A stretch of DNA of 64,000 bases from Methanomicrobiaceae archaeon (lineage in GTDB: Archaea > Halobacteriota > Methanomicrobia > Methanomicrobiales > Methanomicrobiaceae), in assembly GCA_016937345.1 (NCBI GenBank), contig JAFGWE010000046.1:40001-104000 (forward strand), written 5' to 3'. Positions 48,483 through 57,600 of this stretch are shown piece by piece. Each line of letters opens with the position of its first letter. Position 1 is the stretch's first letter. The notes beneath the pieces are model-generated. The model saw nothing but the letters and a program-made list of their open reading frames with translations, did not search any database and was not told the DNA's origin. Position numbers and translations under genes: made by a program.

Positions 48483-49163
48483 GATTTCAATACCGCTTTC
48501 ATTACCGACAATCACAACTATTTTTTCCTTAAACTCAGTAAAAATCCCACATGAGACAACCCCGGGGATATTGTTAATTTTCATCTCAAGGCATTCGGGA
48601 TCATCAATATCGCCAAAATCACAATCCACTTCGATGCATCCGTTATCCGTTATTACAGGGCCGTCTTTCCTGACGCCCTCCCGGACTGCCGCCAAACCTC
48701 CCATATCACTGATCTTCTCACAAAGATGCGTGAGTGCAAAAGGTATTACCTCAACAGGAACAACTGCGGAAAGCTTTCTGGTGAGTTTGCCTGCGTCAAC
48801 AACAACAATAAATTTCTCTGCAGAGTCTGCAACACACCTCTCTCTTGTCTGGGCAGCGCCCCTGCCTTTTATAAGATTAAAATCGGGGTCAACCTCATCT
48901 GCACCATCTATTGCAATATCAATTTTCGGATTATCATCGAGTGTTGTAAGAGGAATTCCAAGTGATCTTGCCCGGATTGCGGTCTGAATCGACGTAGGAA
49001 TACCTTTTATGCAGAGACCCTCACTTTTTATCCTCTCTGATAATCTCTCCATTGAGTAAAATACAGTTGAGCCGGTTCCAAGACCTACAATATTTCCATC
49101 CATTACAAGATCTGCGGCATAATAACCCGCATTTTTCTTTGAATTTACAACATCACCCGACAT
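48477..49163 (-). CDS. rpiA: Ribose-5-phosphate isomerase A
   Basis: This enzyme interconverts ribulose-5-phosphate and ribose-5-phosphate. The 228-residue protein has VGLGTGSTVFYSMERL, DIAIDGADEVDPDFNLIKG, GRGAAQTRE and the C-terminal IPGVVSCGIF. It would take the ribulose-5-phosphate made by the Fae-Hps route to nucleotide synthesis. Convergent overlap with the winged-helix gene leaves no room for a separate terminator. Confidence 0.95.
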   Translation of the reverse strand: MSGDVVNSKKNAGYYAADLVMDGNIVGLGTGSTVFYSMERLSERIKSEGLCIKGIPTSIQTAIRARSLGIPLTTLDDNPKIDIAIDGADEVDPDFNLIKGRGAAQTRERCVADSAEKFIVVVDAGKLTRKLSAVVPVEVIPFALTHLCEKISDMGGLAAVREGVRKDGPVITDNGCIEVDCDFGDIDDPECLEMKINNIPGVVSCGIFTEFKEKIVVIVGNESGIEIL

Positions 49164-49294
49164 AAGATTTAATCCGTTTTTCTATTATTCTCTCCTGATA
49201 ATAAAATAAGCTTTTTAAGTGATTCTCAATGCAGAAGATTCCGGTTTAAAAATTGCAAAAAAGATTTAAAAGGATTATTTACCTTGAAAATTTT

Positions 49295-50026
49295 TTATCT
49301 GATGATATAGCTGATTGAAACAGATGCTGTAACATCAACAGTGTCAGCCTGAATTGGTGTCGGTGCCAACCCTCCGGCGGAATCCATTGCTACACTCTTG
49401 TAGCTTGTCTCTGCATATGTGTACGGAGTATAACTTGCACCCACATTTACATTCTGGACACCCATAATAGAGACACCCAGCGCTGAAGCAACTGAATCAG
49501 CATCCGAGCGTGCCTGTAAAACTGCCTTTGTAAGAGCTTCTGATCTTAACATCTGGCTCTTCTCATCAGACAGCTTAAATGATATGTAGTTTACATTGTT
49601 TGCACCGTTTGCAATTGCAGTGTCGACAATTTTCCCTGCCATGTCAGTCTGGCCTGTCTCTACAACCAGGGTGTTTGTAACACGGTAAACTTTTTTGTCC
49701 TTTCCGAAAGGAGAGTCCGAACTTGTCGTATATGAATACATGCTGTATCCTGTGGTCTTTAACTCGTCATCAGTAAACCCGAGAGCCTTTAGTGCAGAGA
49801 TACAGTCATTCATCTTTTCTGCATTCTCCTGCTGGGCCACAAGTGCGTCAGGGTTTTCTGTCTGAACTGCAATTGAGACCTCAACAATATCAGGATCTGT
49901 TGTGACCTTGCCCGTTCCGGATACCTGTATCAGTTTCTCATCAGCGGCAGATGCACTGCCAATAAGTGCTGCCATTGCAATAAGCATAACAAAAGCAACA
50001 ATAAAAAATCTTGATTTCATTGCCAT
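49295..50026 (-). CDS. Secreted SIMPL domain (DUF541) protein
   Basis: This is a 243-residue protein. The signal peptide at residues 3-27 ends in GSASA-A, a good signal peptidase site, so the mature protein is outside the cell. The SIMPL domain shows VSGTGKVTTDPDIVEVSIAV, ALKALGFTDDELKTTGYSM and ARSDADSVASALGVSIMGVQ. Its role is unknown. The start at 50026 or 50020 puts the signal peptide at the N-terminus; the frame to 50107 would bury it. Confidence 0.85.
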   Translation of the reverse strand: MAMKSRFFIVAFVMLIAMAALIGSASAADEKLIQVSGTGKVTTDPDIVEVSIAVQTENPDALVAQQENAEKMNDCISALKALGFTDDELKTTGYSMYSYTTSSDSPFGKDKKVYRVTNTLVVETGQTDMAGKIVDTAIANGANNVNYISFKLSDEKSQMLRSEALTKAVLQARSDADSVASALGVSIMGVQNVNVGASYTPYTYAETSYKSVAMDSAGGLAPTPIQADTVDVTASVSISYIIR

Positions 50027-50128
50027 AAGCAGTAAATGGATGTTTATTATATTAATTCTATCCTTGACTTCGAAAAAAACCGAAGTCAAAAACAGGTTTA
50101 ATCTCAAAAATGAGAGATATTTAAGAGA

Positions 50129-51082
50129 TCAGTTCAGCGGAATTGTACCCACAACACGCAGTTTTCCCGCATCAAGGTGAAAGACAACCGAATTATCGCC
50201 GGGTAAAAAAACAATTTCTTTCTCAACAGATATTACAATATCAGGGTTCTTTGGATCGCCTGACACAGACTCAACTTTTCCTGATACAAACTGCATCCAG
50301 TGACCAAGATGTATGACCATTCCCTCCGTTACAGGAGTCTGCCAGTATTTCACAATTTTTAATTTCCCTGAAAAATTATCACTTATTTTAACGGAGGGGG
50401 AAGTTGTCAGAACATAACCCCTGTCAAGCTCCTCAGAAGTTATATTCTTAAGTGCAAGACCGACCCTGTCACCTTCTGTAGCATCATCACAGTCTGTGTC
50501 ATGCCTCTGAATTGAACGAACCTGTGCGGTCTTCTCGGTTGGAAGGACCTTCATCATATCATGCTTGTTGATAGTTCCGAATTCAACGCCGCCAAGCACA
50601 ACTGTCCCTATGCCCTTTACATTGAAATGATGATCAACTGATACACCACCCGGAATATTTTTCTCCTCACGCGGCTTTTTTGACGCATCATCCAGAAGTC
50701 TCTCTCTTAAGACATTTGGATCATCTTCCATGAAAGTGTAGTTCTCAATTACGGTCCCTTTGATCAGTGGATCAATCTGTGATTTGTCAAGATAATTTCT
50801 GAGTATGACATATCCGTTTTTAACTCCGGCGCAGTCAAGCATGACAACGGTTTCTCCAAACTCAGGGGTGATAGCATCGACAACAAGCACTGCAGAGTCC
50901 GCCATTGAAGCAGAGTAAAACAAAGGCGGCAGACGCTCAGGGTATCTCAGAGGCTCAATCATTGTAACAGTGTCTTCGCCCTTTTTAAGATTATAAAATG
51001 TTATATCCGAGGTGGTTCCCTTTTTCCCGACATTTTTTGCATAATCGGGTGTTCCCAGCATTGCGACATTAAGATTAGGCAT
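50129..51082 (-). CDS. EF-Tu/SelB-like protein with a degenerate GTPase domain
   Basis: This is a 317-residue protein related to translation GTPases. Domains 2-3 are recognisable from VDHHFNVKGIGTVVLGGVEFG, ATEGDRVGLALKNITSEELDRG and the final beta-barrel. The N-terminal ~110 residues keep the outline of a G domain but not its catalytic motifs: the P-loop region reads GTPDYAKNVGKKGTTSD rather than GxxxxGK(S/T), and no NKxD is visible. It resembles a SelB paralogue. The function is unknown, perhaps RNA or ribosome binding without GTP hydrolysis. Confidence 0.82.
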   Translation of the reverse strand: MPNLNVAMLGTPDYAKNVGKKGTTSDITFYNLKKGEDTVTMIEPLRYPERLPPLFYSASMADSAVLVVDAITPEFGETVVMLDCAGVKNGYVILRNYLDKSQIDPLIKGTVIENYTFMEDDPNVLRERLLDDASKKPREEKNIPGGVSVDHHFNVKGIGTVVLGGVEFGTINKHDMMKVLPTEKTAQVRSIQRHDTDCDDATEGDRVGLALKNITSEELDRGYVLTTSPSVKISDNFSGKLKIVKYWQTPVTEGMVIHLGHWMQFVSGKVESVSGDPKNPDIVISVEKEIVFLPGDNSVVFHLDAGKLRVVGTIPLN

Positions 51083-51341
51083 AGTGCCTGATATTTTGGT
51101 TTTCTGTGATAATGAGAGTTTTGATTGATTTCGATTTTGATTTTCTGAATGGATTTTTTTTAAAAAGATTTTTTGAAAACAAATTTTACTTTTTCAACAG
51201 TTCATTTTTTAGGAAGGGCCTGCGCTATTTCTAACAACCGGCCTGAACACTACCCCCCATTTAGCCCGACCGGGTTTCAAATTATAGTCACGAAGCCAGA
51301 TTAAGAAATACCAATTAAAATTGAAATCATTTAAAAATTAG

Positions 51342-51394
51342 CCTTAAAAATAAAAAAAAAGACAAAATAAAAAGGAGACCGGGCCCTCCCTTTT
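51342..51394 (-). terminator. Hairpin plus T-tract terminator, minus strand
   Basis: On the minus strand AAAAGGGAG pairs with CTCCTTTTT (one G-U pair) around an 8-base loop (hairpin at 51369-51394), followed by further T runs to 51342. This resembles a bacterial intrinsic terminator, which is unusual for archaea. It would end either gltX read-through or a short RNA. Confidence 0.5.
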
Positions 51395-51445
51395 GTGAGT
51401 ATCATAAATAAGTGAGAAGGGGATAACAGAGGGGGATTCTTCCAT
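51360..51445 (-). ncRNA. Candidate small RNA downstream of gltX
   Basis: A minus-strand TATA element (TTTATATATT, 51461-51470) would direct a transcript starting near 51440 and ending at the hairpin/T-tract terminator, about 80 nt. The body has a C-run (CCCCCTC) that can pair with GAGGG in the terminator stem. The ends are estimates, and there is no family match. Confidence 0.3.
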
Positions 51446-51497
51446 TCCATTCCCATCTTAAATATATAAAACCAAATAAAGATTCTAAAATAAAATT

Positions 51498-53183
51498 TTA
51501 GTGATGAGCATAGTATGCTGTCACATTTTTGCCTTTTACTGAATCTATTCTTGCAAAGCCAACCCTTTCAAACTGCACCACATTATCCTCTTCAGAAAGA
51601 ACCCCCTCTTCACATAATCCCTCGATTCTGCCTTCAGGTGAAAGAAGTGTGCATCTGACATTAGAACGTACAGGAATCCACTGAATTATAGGTGCTTTAT
51701 TTTTTCTTGCATCCTCAAGTGAATTTCCACAGAATTTAAGCGAATATTCATCACCTGTCTCTACAACCTCTGCATTGAAAAGATCCTTAAACCGGACCAT
51801 TGAAAAACCTTTGAGGTCATCTTTGCAGACATACAGGGAGCCGTCAAACTCAAGTTCTCTAAATCCCTTTGATTCGTCGTTCGGATTCAAAAGGGCTTTT
51901 GCTGTCATTGAAGGTGCATCCTCAACAACACATTTCACAGGATTTGCGACAAAAAAATAACGATTTGAAACAGGATCTACGATAGCCTTATTCTCCGCAA
52001 ACAGATTCTCCCATGAAAACTTTATATCAGTCTGGCCGACACCGATATCTATCATTGAATTTCGGACTGCCTCAGGTTTGATGCCCCTTCTTGCAATCGC
52101 CTTTAAAGTCCCCAGATGAATGTCATCCCAGCCGGTATATTCCCCTGACTTTATGCCCTCTTTCATGGCGCTTGTTGAGAGTACAACATCACCTATTGAC
52201 ATTCTGCCGTAATGGTGATACTCAGGAGGCAGCCATCCGAGATAATCATAGATATACTGCTGACGCCTTGTATTTGCAATATGATCTTTACCCCGTATTA
52301 CATGAGTTACACCCAGAAGATGATCATCAATCACAACAGAGAGATTCATCATAGGATAGACTTTCGCATCAATTTTGGGATGCGGATGATCAACAACACG
52401 GAATATTGAGAAATCACGCATTGCCGGGTCAGGATGATCAATTTCTGTCTTAATTCTTACTGTGATAGTGCCTTCCGGAAATTCTCCCGCAAGCATCCTC
52501 TTCCACATATCAAGATTTGTTTCAATACTCTGCTGCCGGCACGGACAGGTCTTTTTACTGTTTTTAAGCTCGCGGAAAGATTCGGAGTCACAGGTGCAGA
52601 CATATGCTCCCCCGATTTCGAGGAGTTTTTGCCCGTAATCATAATAAATATCAAACCTGTCACTCTGAAAAACAGTTTCGGTGATATTTATCCCAAGCCA
52701 CTTTATGTCATCAAGTAAAAGCTCATAGTTTTCAGGCTCAACACGCCTTGGATCAGTATCTTCAATCCTTAGGACATATCGCCCGCCATACTGCCGGACA
52801 TAATAATCGTTGAGATAAGCTGCACGTGCATGGCCGAGATGCAGCGGCCCGCTGGGGTTGGGTGCAAAACGCATCACAACACCGGTCCCGTCCACATTTT
52901 TGAGTGCACGAAGACCCCTCACCTTCTCTTTTTTCTCCTTTTTCTCTGAAAGCAGTTCAGGTGCAAGCTCGTTTAACTTTGAAAGTCGCTCTTCAGGCGA
53001 AAGTGCCTCAACATCCTTTAAGACTTCTGAAAGTATTGCAGACATCTCCTTTGCCTGCTGGCGAAACTCAGGATGCCTGCCCATAAGCATTCCGAGAACG
53101 GTTCCTGCCTTTGGCACACTGTTATGCACAACCGCATTGTGAAGGGCATGTATTAAAAAAAAGTTTTGGGGATCTACAGACAT
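51498..53183 (-). CDS. gltX: Glutamyl-tRNA synthetase, archaeal type
   Basis: This enzyme charges tRNA-Glu and, in archaea, tRNA-Gln for transamidation. The 561-residue protein has a helical N-terminal extension (~95 residues), the HIGH motif NPSGPLHLGHARAA, a CxC...CPC zinc-like site (CTCDSESF and KKTCPCRQQ), the KMSKS-equivalent LSTSAMKEGI, and an all-beta C-terminal anticodon domain as in GlnRS. It is the last gene of the leftward superoperon, 3 bases after idsA. Confidence 0.95.
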   Translation of the reverse strand: MSVDPQNFFLIHALHNAVVHNSVPKAGTVLGMLMGRHPEFRQQAKEMSAILSEVLKDVEALSPEERLSKLNELAPELLSEKKEKKEKVRGLRALKNVDGTGVVMRFAPNPSGPLHLGHARAAYLNDYYVRQYGGRYVLRIEDTDPRRVEPENYELLLDDIKWLGINITETVFQSDRFDIYYDYGQKLLEIGGAYVCTCDSESFRELKNSKKTCPCRQQSIETNLDMWKRMLAGEFPEGTITVRIKTEIDHPDPAMRDFSIFRVVDHPHPKIDAKVYPMMNLSVVIDDHLLGVTHVIRGKDHIANTRRQQYIYDYLGWLPPEYHHYGRMSIGDVVLSTSAMKEGIKSGEYTGWDDIHLGTLKAIARRGIKPEAVRNSMIDIGVGQTDIKFSWENLFAENKAIVDPVSNRYFFVANPVKCVVEDAPSMTAKALLNPNDESKGFRELEFDGSLYVCKDDLKGFSMVRFKDLFNAEVVETGDEYSLKFCGNSLEDARKNKAPIIQWIPVRSNVRCTLLSPEGRIEGLCEEGVLSEEDNVVQFERVGFARIDSVKGKNVTAYYAHH

Positions 53184-53186
53184 ATT

Positions 53187-54152
53187 TTAAAAGCCTCTGG
53201 TGACAAAATAGTCTGTAATTTCACTTAGAAGCCTTCTCTCCTCACATTCAGGAAGAGCAGTAAGCATATCCTTTGCACGTGTGACATAATCCTGTGCGGT
53301 CTTTCTGACATCTGCAATAACTCCTGCCTTCTCAAGCATATCTATTGCCTCTTTGATCTCTGCTTCGGAGAGGTCTGGTTTTCTGAATTTTGAAAGATCC
53401 AGACCTGCTTCTCTGGCCTTTATTGCAACAATTGTCTGCTTTCCTTCTGATAAGTCAGAGCCCTGATCCTTGCCGCTCTTATCAGTGGTAGTCATCAGGT
53501 CAATTAAGTCATCCTGAATCTGAAAAGCAATGCCGCTGAAGTATCCCCAGTCGTGAAGCGCCTGGACCTGTTTGACATCTCCGCCGGCAAGAGTACCGCC
53601 GATTGCTGCCGCTGCCGCATAGAGCTTGCCTGTTTTCTTCCCGACCATGTCAATATATTCATAGTCAAGAACATCATCACGTGTTTCAAATGACATATCT
53701 TCATGCTGTCCCTGACAGATATCAACGCATGTACGGGCAAGAATATCCACACTTAAAACCTTGGCATCACTTTCAGCAATACATTTGATAATAAGCTCAA
53801 AAGCCTCTGCATAAAGAACATCGCCTGCAAGAATTGCTGTCGGCATATCCCACTTGCAGTGAACGGTCTGAACACCTCGGCGTTGTGAATCATCGTCCAT
53901 TATGTCATCATGAACAAGAGTGAAAGTATGAGTTACCTCCAGAGCAATCGCTGCCGGAAGAAGCTCACGTGCACATCCCTTTTTGATAATATCTGCTGCA
54001 AGCATAACAACAGCCGGCCTTAACCTCTTTCCGCCGGCTAAAAGAAGATATGCACTTGCTTTGTTCAGTTCTCCGGGAGCTGACCCAAAGAGACGGAAAA
54101 GCTCGATGTCAACATCCTCTGCAGTTTTTTCAAGATATTCTTCAAGTTTCAT
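53187..54152 (-). CDS. idsA: Polyprenyl (geranylgeranyl/farnesyl) diphosphate synthase
   Basis: This enzyme condenses IPP with allylic diphosphates to make the C20 precursor of archaeal lipids. The 321-residue protein has the first aspartate-rich motif LVHDDIMDDDSQRRG and the second FQIQDDLIDLMTT, with GGKRLRPAVVML near the N-terminus. The residues before the first DDxxD suggest a short-chain product (C15-C20), but the exact length is not proven. It lies between gltX and the RNase J gene. Confidence 0.94.
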   Translation of the reverse strand: MKLEEYLEKTAEDVDIELFRLFGSAPGELNKASAYLLLAGGKRLRPAVVMLAADIIKKGCARELLPAAIALEVTHTFTLVHDDIMDDDSQRRGVQTVHCKWDMPTAILAGDVLYAEAFELIIKCIAESDAKVLSVDILARTCVDICQGQHEDMSFETRDDVLDYEYIDMVGKKTGKLYAAAAAIGGTLAGGDVKQVQALHDWGYFSGIAFQIQDDLIDLMTTTDKSGKDQGSDLSEGKQTIVAIKAREAGLDLSKFRKPDLSEAEIKEAIDMLEKAGVIADVRKTAQDYVTRAKDMLTALPECEERRLLSEITDYFVTRGF

Positions 54153-54173
54153 GTATTAAACACCTTCAAATTT

Positions 54174-55520
54174 TTATTTTGTCACACAAAGTTTCATTCC
54201 GTTTCTTAAAATATGCACATCATTTCCGAGAGTGTATCCGCATTCGCTTGCAAGTTTCATGTATTCGCCTGTCATATCAACATCCCCGTGTGCAGGAATT
54301 ATGTGCTGGGGATTTAGAAGGCTGAGTACCTCATAATGATCTTCACGCTGTGCGTGACCGCTCACGTGCATTCCTTCAAATATACGTGCACCTTTCATTC
54401 TGAGAAGGGTTTCCTGATGATATCTCTGGCCAAAGTTCATCGGATTTGGAATAACAGTTGCACTGTACATAATCTTGTCTCCCTTGTCAAGACGGTAAGG
54501 TGTGTTTCCCGCAGCAAGACGGGTCAGGATTGCCCCGGGCTCTCCCTGATGTCCGGTGACTATAGGAACATATTTTTCCTTGCCCTCCTTCATCATACGG
54601 CGCATTGTCCTGTCAACAGTCTTTCTGTTTCCAAACATTGACAAGGTATCAGGAAAACTTACCTGCTTTAACTGTTCGGCTGTTGAGGAATATTTCTCCA
54701 TTGATCTGCCAAGAAGAACAGGTTTTCTTCCAATCTCATGTGCACATTCCGCAATAGTCTTTACACGTGCAATATGTGATGAAAAAGTGCTCACGATTAT
54801 TGCATTTTTATCATCCTCATAGCTTGTCATCACATCCCGGACGAGCTTTTGCGCAACTCTCTCGCTCGGGCATCTGCCGGGAAGCCTGACATTTGTACTC
54901 TCAACTATAAGTGCCAAAACTCCTTCCTTTCCAAGTTCACGCATGCGTGCAAAATCAGGCGGATTCCCAAGGACAGGTGTTCTGTCAAGCTTGAAATCGT
55001 TGGCATAAACAATAATTCCGGCAGGTGTGTGTAAAACTGCCATTGCAGAATCAATAATTGAGTGCTGGACATTTACAAACTCAATGCTTAAATCCTTTGA
55101 TATCTCGTATCTGTATTTTGAACCGGAATTTAATGCAAAAACCTTGTTTGTAACTCCAAACTTTTTCTCTCCTTCTATCTGCTGCTCAATTAACTTTGCA
55201 GTATAGGGAGTCCCGATGATCGGTGCATTGTAGCGGTGTGCAAGTTTTGGAATTGCACCTATATGATCAAGGTGTCCGTGTGTGCAGACAATAGCCTTTA
55301 CACTGCCTTCCACCGTATTCATTATGGTATCGTCCGGAATGGCCTTCATCTCGATTAGATCAAGAGAATGCATATTTTCAACTTCTGCATCCTCATGGAT
55401 CATAATCTGGTCCAGTCGCAGACCCATATCAAATATTACTATTTCCTTGCCGTAGCGTACGGCAGTCATATTCCTGCCGACTTCATTATAACCACCTACG
55501 GCTATTATTTCTACATCCAT
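54174..55520 (-). CDS. rnj: RNase J (beta-CASP metallo-beta-lactamase ribonuclease)
   Basis: This is a 5'-3' exoribonuclease involved in mRNA and rRNA processing. The 448-residue protein has CTHGHLDHIGAIPKL (HxHxDH), the central beta-CASP domain with IVSTFSSHIARVKTIAECA, VPIVTGHQGEPGAILTRLA, and the C-terminal histidine segment HVSGHAQREDHYEVLSLL and IPAHGD. It is placed between isoprenoid genes in the superoperon, a common archaeal arrangement. Confidence 0.94.
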   Translation of the reverse strand: MDVEIIAVGGYNEVGRNMTAVRYGKEIVIFDMGLRLDQIMIHEDAEVENMHSLDLIEMKAIPDDTIMNTVEGSVKAIVCTHGHLDHIGAIPKLAHRYNAPIIGTPYTAKLIEQQIEGEKKFGVTNKVFALNSGSKYRYEISKDLSIEFVNVQHSIIDSAMAVLHTPAGIIVYANDFKLDRTPVLGNPPDFARMRELGKEGVLALIVESTNVRLPGRCPSERVAQKLVRDVMTSYEDDKNAIIVSTFSSHIARVKTIAECAHEIGRKPVLLGRSMEKYSSTAEQLKQVSFPDTLSMFGNRKTVDRTMRRMMKEGKEKYVPIVTGHQGEPGAILTRLAAGNTPYRLDKGDKIMYSATVIPNPMNFGQRYHQETLLRMKGARIFEGMHVSGHAQREDHYEVLSLLNPQHIIPAHGDVDMTGEYMKLASECGYTLGNDVHILRNGMKLCVTK

Positions 55521-55540
55521 ATTTTTAAACTCCTGAAATT

Positions 55541-56587
55541 TCAGATATTAATCATTTCTCTTGTTATTCCCGTGATATATGTCCGGACTTTGGAAAGAGA
55601 ATCCAAATCCTGCGAACCTGTAAGATACATTGACACAACAAGCTCTCTTTGAATCTTCTCTATTGCCGCTGCAAGAGATTCATAACTTTCCATCGCCGGC
55701 TTTAAAAGCGGAAGAGCCATTCCGCCAAGAGAGGCACCCAGTGCTACTCCCTTTGCAATATCAGTACCGCTTCTCAGACCGCCGGTTGCAATAACAGGTT
55801 TATTTTGACCTGCAATTTCAATCAGGGATACTGCTGTCGGAATACCCCAGTCAGAAAATTTTCTGCCGATCTCTGCAAGGCTTATCTCTTCTGCCCGCAC
55901 CGCTTCAACAGCAGCCCAGGATGTTCCGCCAAGACCGCCGGTATCTATTGCAGATACTCCGCAGCCCCACAATTTTTTTGCAGTTTCCAAAGAGATTCCG
56001 CAGCCGGTCTCTTTTACAATAACCGAATACTTTGAGGTCTTGCACAGTTCTCTTATAGCATCAAGACAGCCTTTTGAATCATGATCACCTTCAGGCTGTA
56101 TCGCTTCCTGTAAAGGATTTAAATGGATACATATTGCCTGGGCATCAATCATTTCCACTGCCTTATCAGCCCACTCGGGACCTTTTTCACTGAGCTGTAT
56201 TGCGCCAAGGTTTCCACAGAGAAATGCTTTGGGGGCTTCTTCACGTACAATTGTAAAGCTGTCCTCAAGAGAAGGATTTTCAAGTGCTGCACGCTGTGAA
56301 CCTACACCCATTCCGATATTGAAATGCTCTGCCGCACAGGCAAGCCGTCTGTTCACTTCAAGTGTATCAGGATGACCGCCCGTCATTGCCGCAATAAAAA
56401 GAGGTGATGAGAGATTGTGACCAAGGAATCTCACCGATGTGTCTATTGACTCCATATCACATTCAGGAAGTGCATTGTGCACAAGTTTCACATCATCAAA
56501 CCCTGAGAAGCCTGCCTCGATATTTTTTTCACAGCAGATCTCAAGGTGCTCTCTTTTACGTGAGGATGTATATTCTGATTTTTGCAT
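55541..56587 (-). CDS. fni: Isopentenyl-diphosphate delta-isomerase, type 2
   Basis: This FMN- and NADPH-dependent enzyme interconverts IPP and DMAPP. The 348-residue barrel has SSRKREHLEICCEKNIEAG (N-terminal signature), SPLFIAAMTGGHPDTLEVNR, GVGSQRAALENP, the segment VIVKETGCGISLETAKKL and the phosphate-binding VIATGGLRSGTDIAKGVALG. It is separated by 239 bases from the upstream kinase gene, where an additional promoter may lie. Confidence 0.95.
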   Translation of the reverse strand: MQKSEYTSSRKREHLEICCEKNIEAGFSGFDDVKLVHNALPECDMESIDTSVRFLGHNLSSPLFIAAMTGGHPDTLEVNRRLACAAEHFNIGMGVGSQRAALENPSLEDSFTIVREEAPKAFLCGNLGAIQLSEKGPEWADKAVEMIDAQAICIHLNPLQEAIQPEGDHDSKGCLDAIRELCKTSKYSVIVKETGCGISLETAKKLWGCGVSAIDTGGLGGTSWAAVEAVRAEEISLAEIGRKFSDWGIPTAVSLIEIAGQNKPVIATGGLRSGTDIAKGVALGASLGGMALPLLKPAMESYESLAAAIEKIQRELVVSMYLTGSQDLDSLSKVRTYITGITREMINI

Positions 56588-56826
56588 ATTCTCTAAACCC
56601 CTTATTCATACAGAAAAAGGGCATCTGCATAGAGAAGGATTAGGATGCAGCCTTTTGAGAGGGTTTTAACAACCTTCTTATTTCTAAAAAGACCTATTTA
56701 TTCTTCCTTCAGGCATTTCTGCCGTCCGACACCATGCATAATTTTATTCTATGCCCTTTTTCATACCACTTTTAAGATGATACGAATCTTAAAGAGGTCC
56801 GGGAGAGGCCCAATTTAAGTTTTTTA

Positions 56827-57600
56827 TCAGATCTTTTCGTGGACATTTTCTCTGGTGACAACCGTGCCACCGTGGTCGCGCCCGTCTAAGAAATCACCGG
56901 TTCTGGATACATGGAATATATTTGATTCAATTCCCTTTTCAGCCAGGGTGAGAAGCTCATCAATTTTGCCCCTCATCCCGCCTGTTACATCTGTATTACC
57001 GGATTCGTTTATTTTTAGATTCCGGGCGGAGACGGCATCAATGTGTGATATCACACGCCCATCCTCTAACACACCCGGTACATCCGTTGCAAGCCCTATT
57101 CTGTCAACAGAAATACTGCCTGCAAGATAACTTATTAACTGATCTCCTGAAACAATGCAGGCTCCCCTCTCCTCGTCCATTGCGACATCCCCGTGAAGCA
57201 CAGGTACTATGCCGTTTTTTACAAGAAGCTCTATGGGCCCGCATTCAAATGATATTAGACGTCCGTTTTTCGCAGTACATGCATCTAGCGGGTGCAGACC
57301 TACTGCCTCCACACCGCTGGCACGAAGCGCGTTTACCACCGCATCATTTAATTGCCTGACAGCATGATGTGTGATAAATATACCTGCTTTATTTGTTTGA
57401 TCTAAGCCCTTATCAAGGTGATGTTCTTTAGCCTCCGGATGACCACAGGAACCTGCACCGTGAACAATTATCGGGAATATATCTTTCCTTGCAGAAATCT
57501 CCTCTGCAAGGGCAGAGATCCTCTCAATATCCACACTGCACCTTCCGGATTTGTCAGTTATTACACTACCGCCCAGTTTTAAGATAATCAGTTCTGCCAT
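56827..57600 (-). CDS. ipk: Isopentenyl phosphate kinase
   Basis: This enzyme phosphorylates isopentenyl phosphate to IPP, the last step of the archaeal mevalonate variants. I start at 57600 (257 residues), because an AGAGGA ribosome binding site lies 5 bases upstream; the frame to 57633 is unsupported. Motifs are LKLGGSVITDKS, IIVHGAGSCGHPEAKEH with the catalytic histidine, VLHGDVAMDEERG and GRVISHID. Its start lies within mvk, overlapping it by 35 bases. Confidence 0.95.
   Translation of the reverse strand: MAELIILKLGGSVITDKSGRCSVDIERISALAEEISARKDIFPIIVHGAGSCGHPEAKEHHLDKGLDQTNKAGIFITHHAVRQLNDAVVNALRASGVEAVGLHPLDACTAKNGRLISFECGPIELLVKNGIVPVLHGDVAMDEERGACIVSGDQLISYLAGSISVDRIGLATDVPGVLEDGRVISHIDAVSARNLKINESGNTDVTGGMRGKIDELLTLAEKGIESNIFHVSRTGDFLDGRDHGGTVVTRENVHEKI

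Larger units (their letters stand above)
51083..51497. other. 415-bp intergenic region with two GC-rich islands
   Basis: The region lies between gltX (3' end) and the EF-Tu-like gene (5' end). It is mostly A/T runs but has two GC-rich islands, about 51211-51300 and 51373-51460. The second is flanked by a minus-strand TATA box and a hairpin plus T-tract. No long ORF is present. Confidence 0.7.

Noticed and set aside
51331..51456. A 41-codon minus-strand ORF in the spacer after gltX
   Set aside because: Its start lies upstream of the predicted transcription start, it runs through the terminator hairpin and poly-T tracts, and it ends in a phenylalanine-rich tail produced by those T runs.
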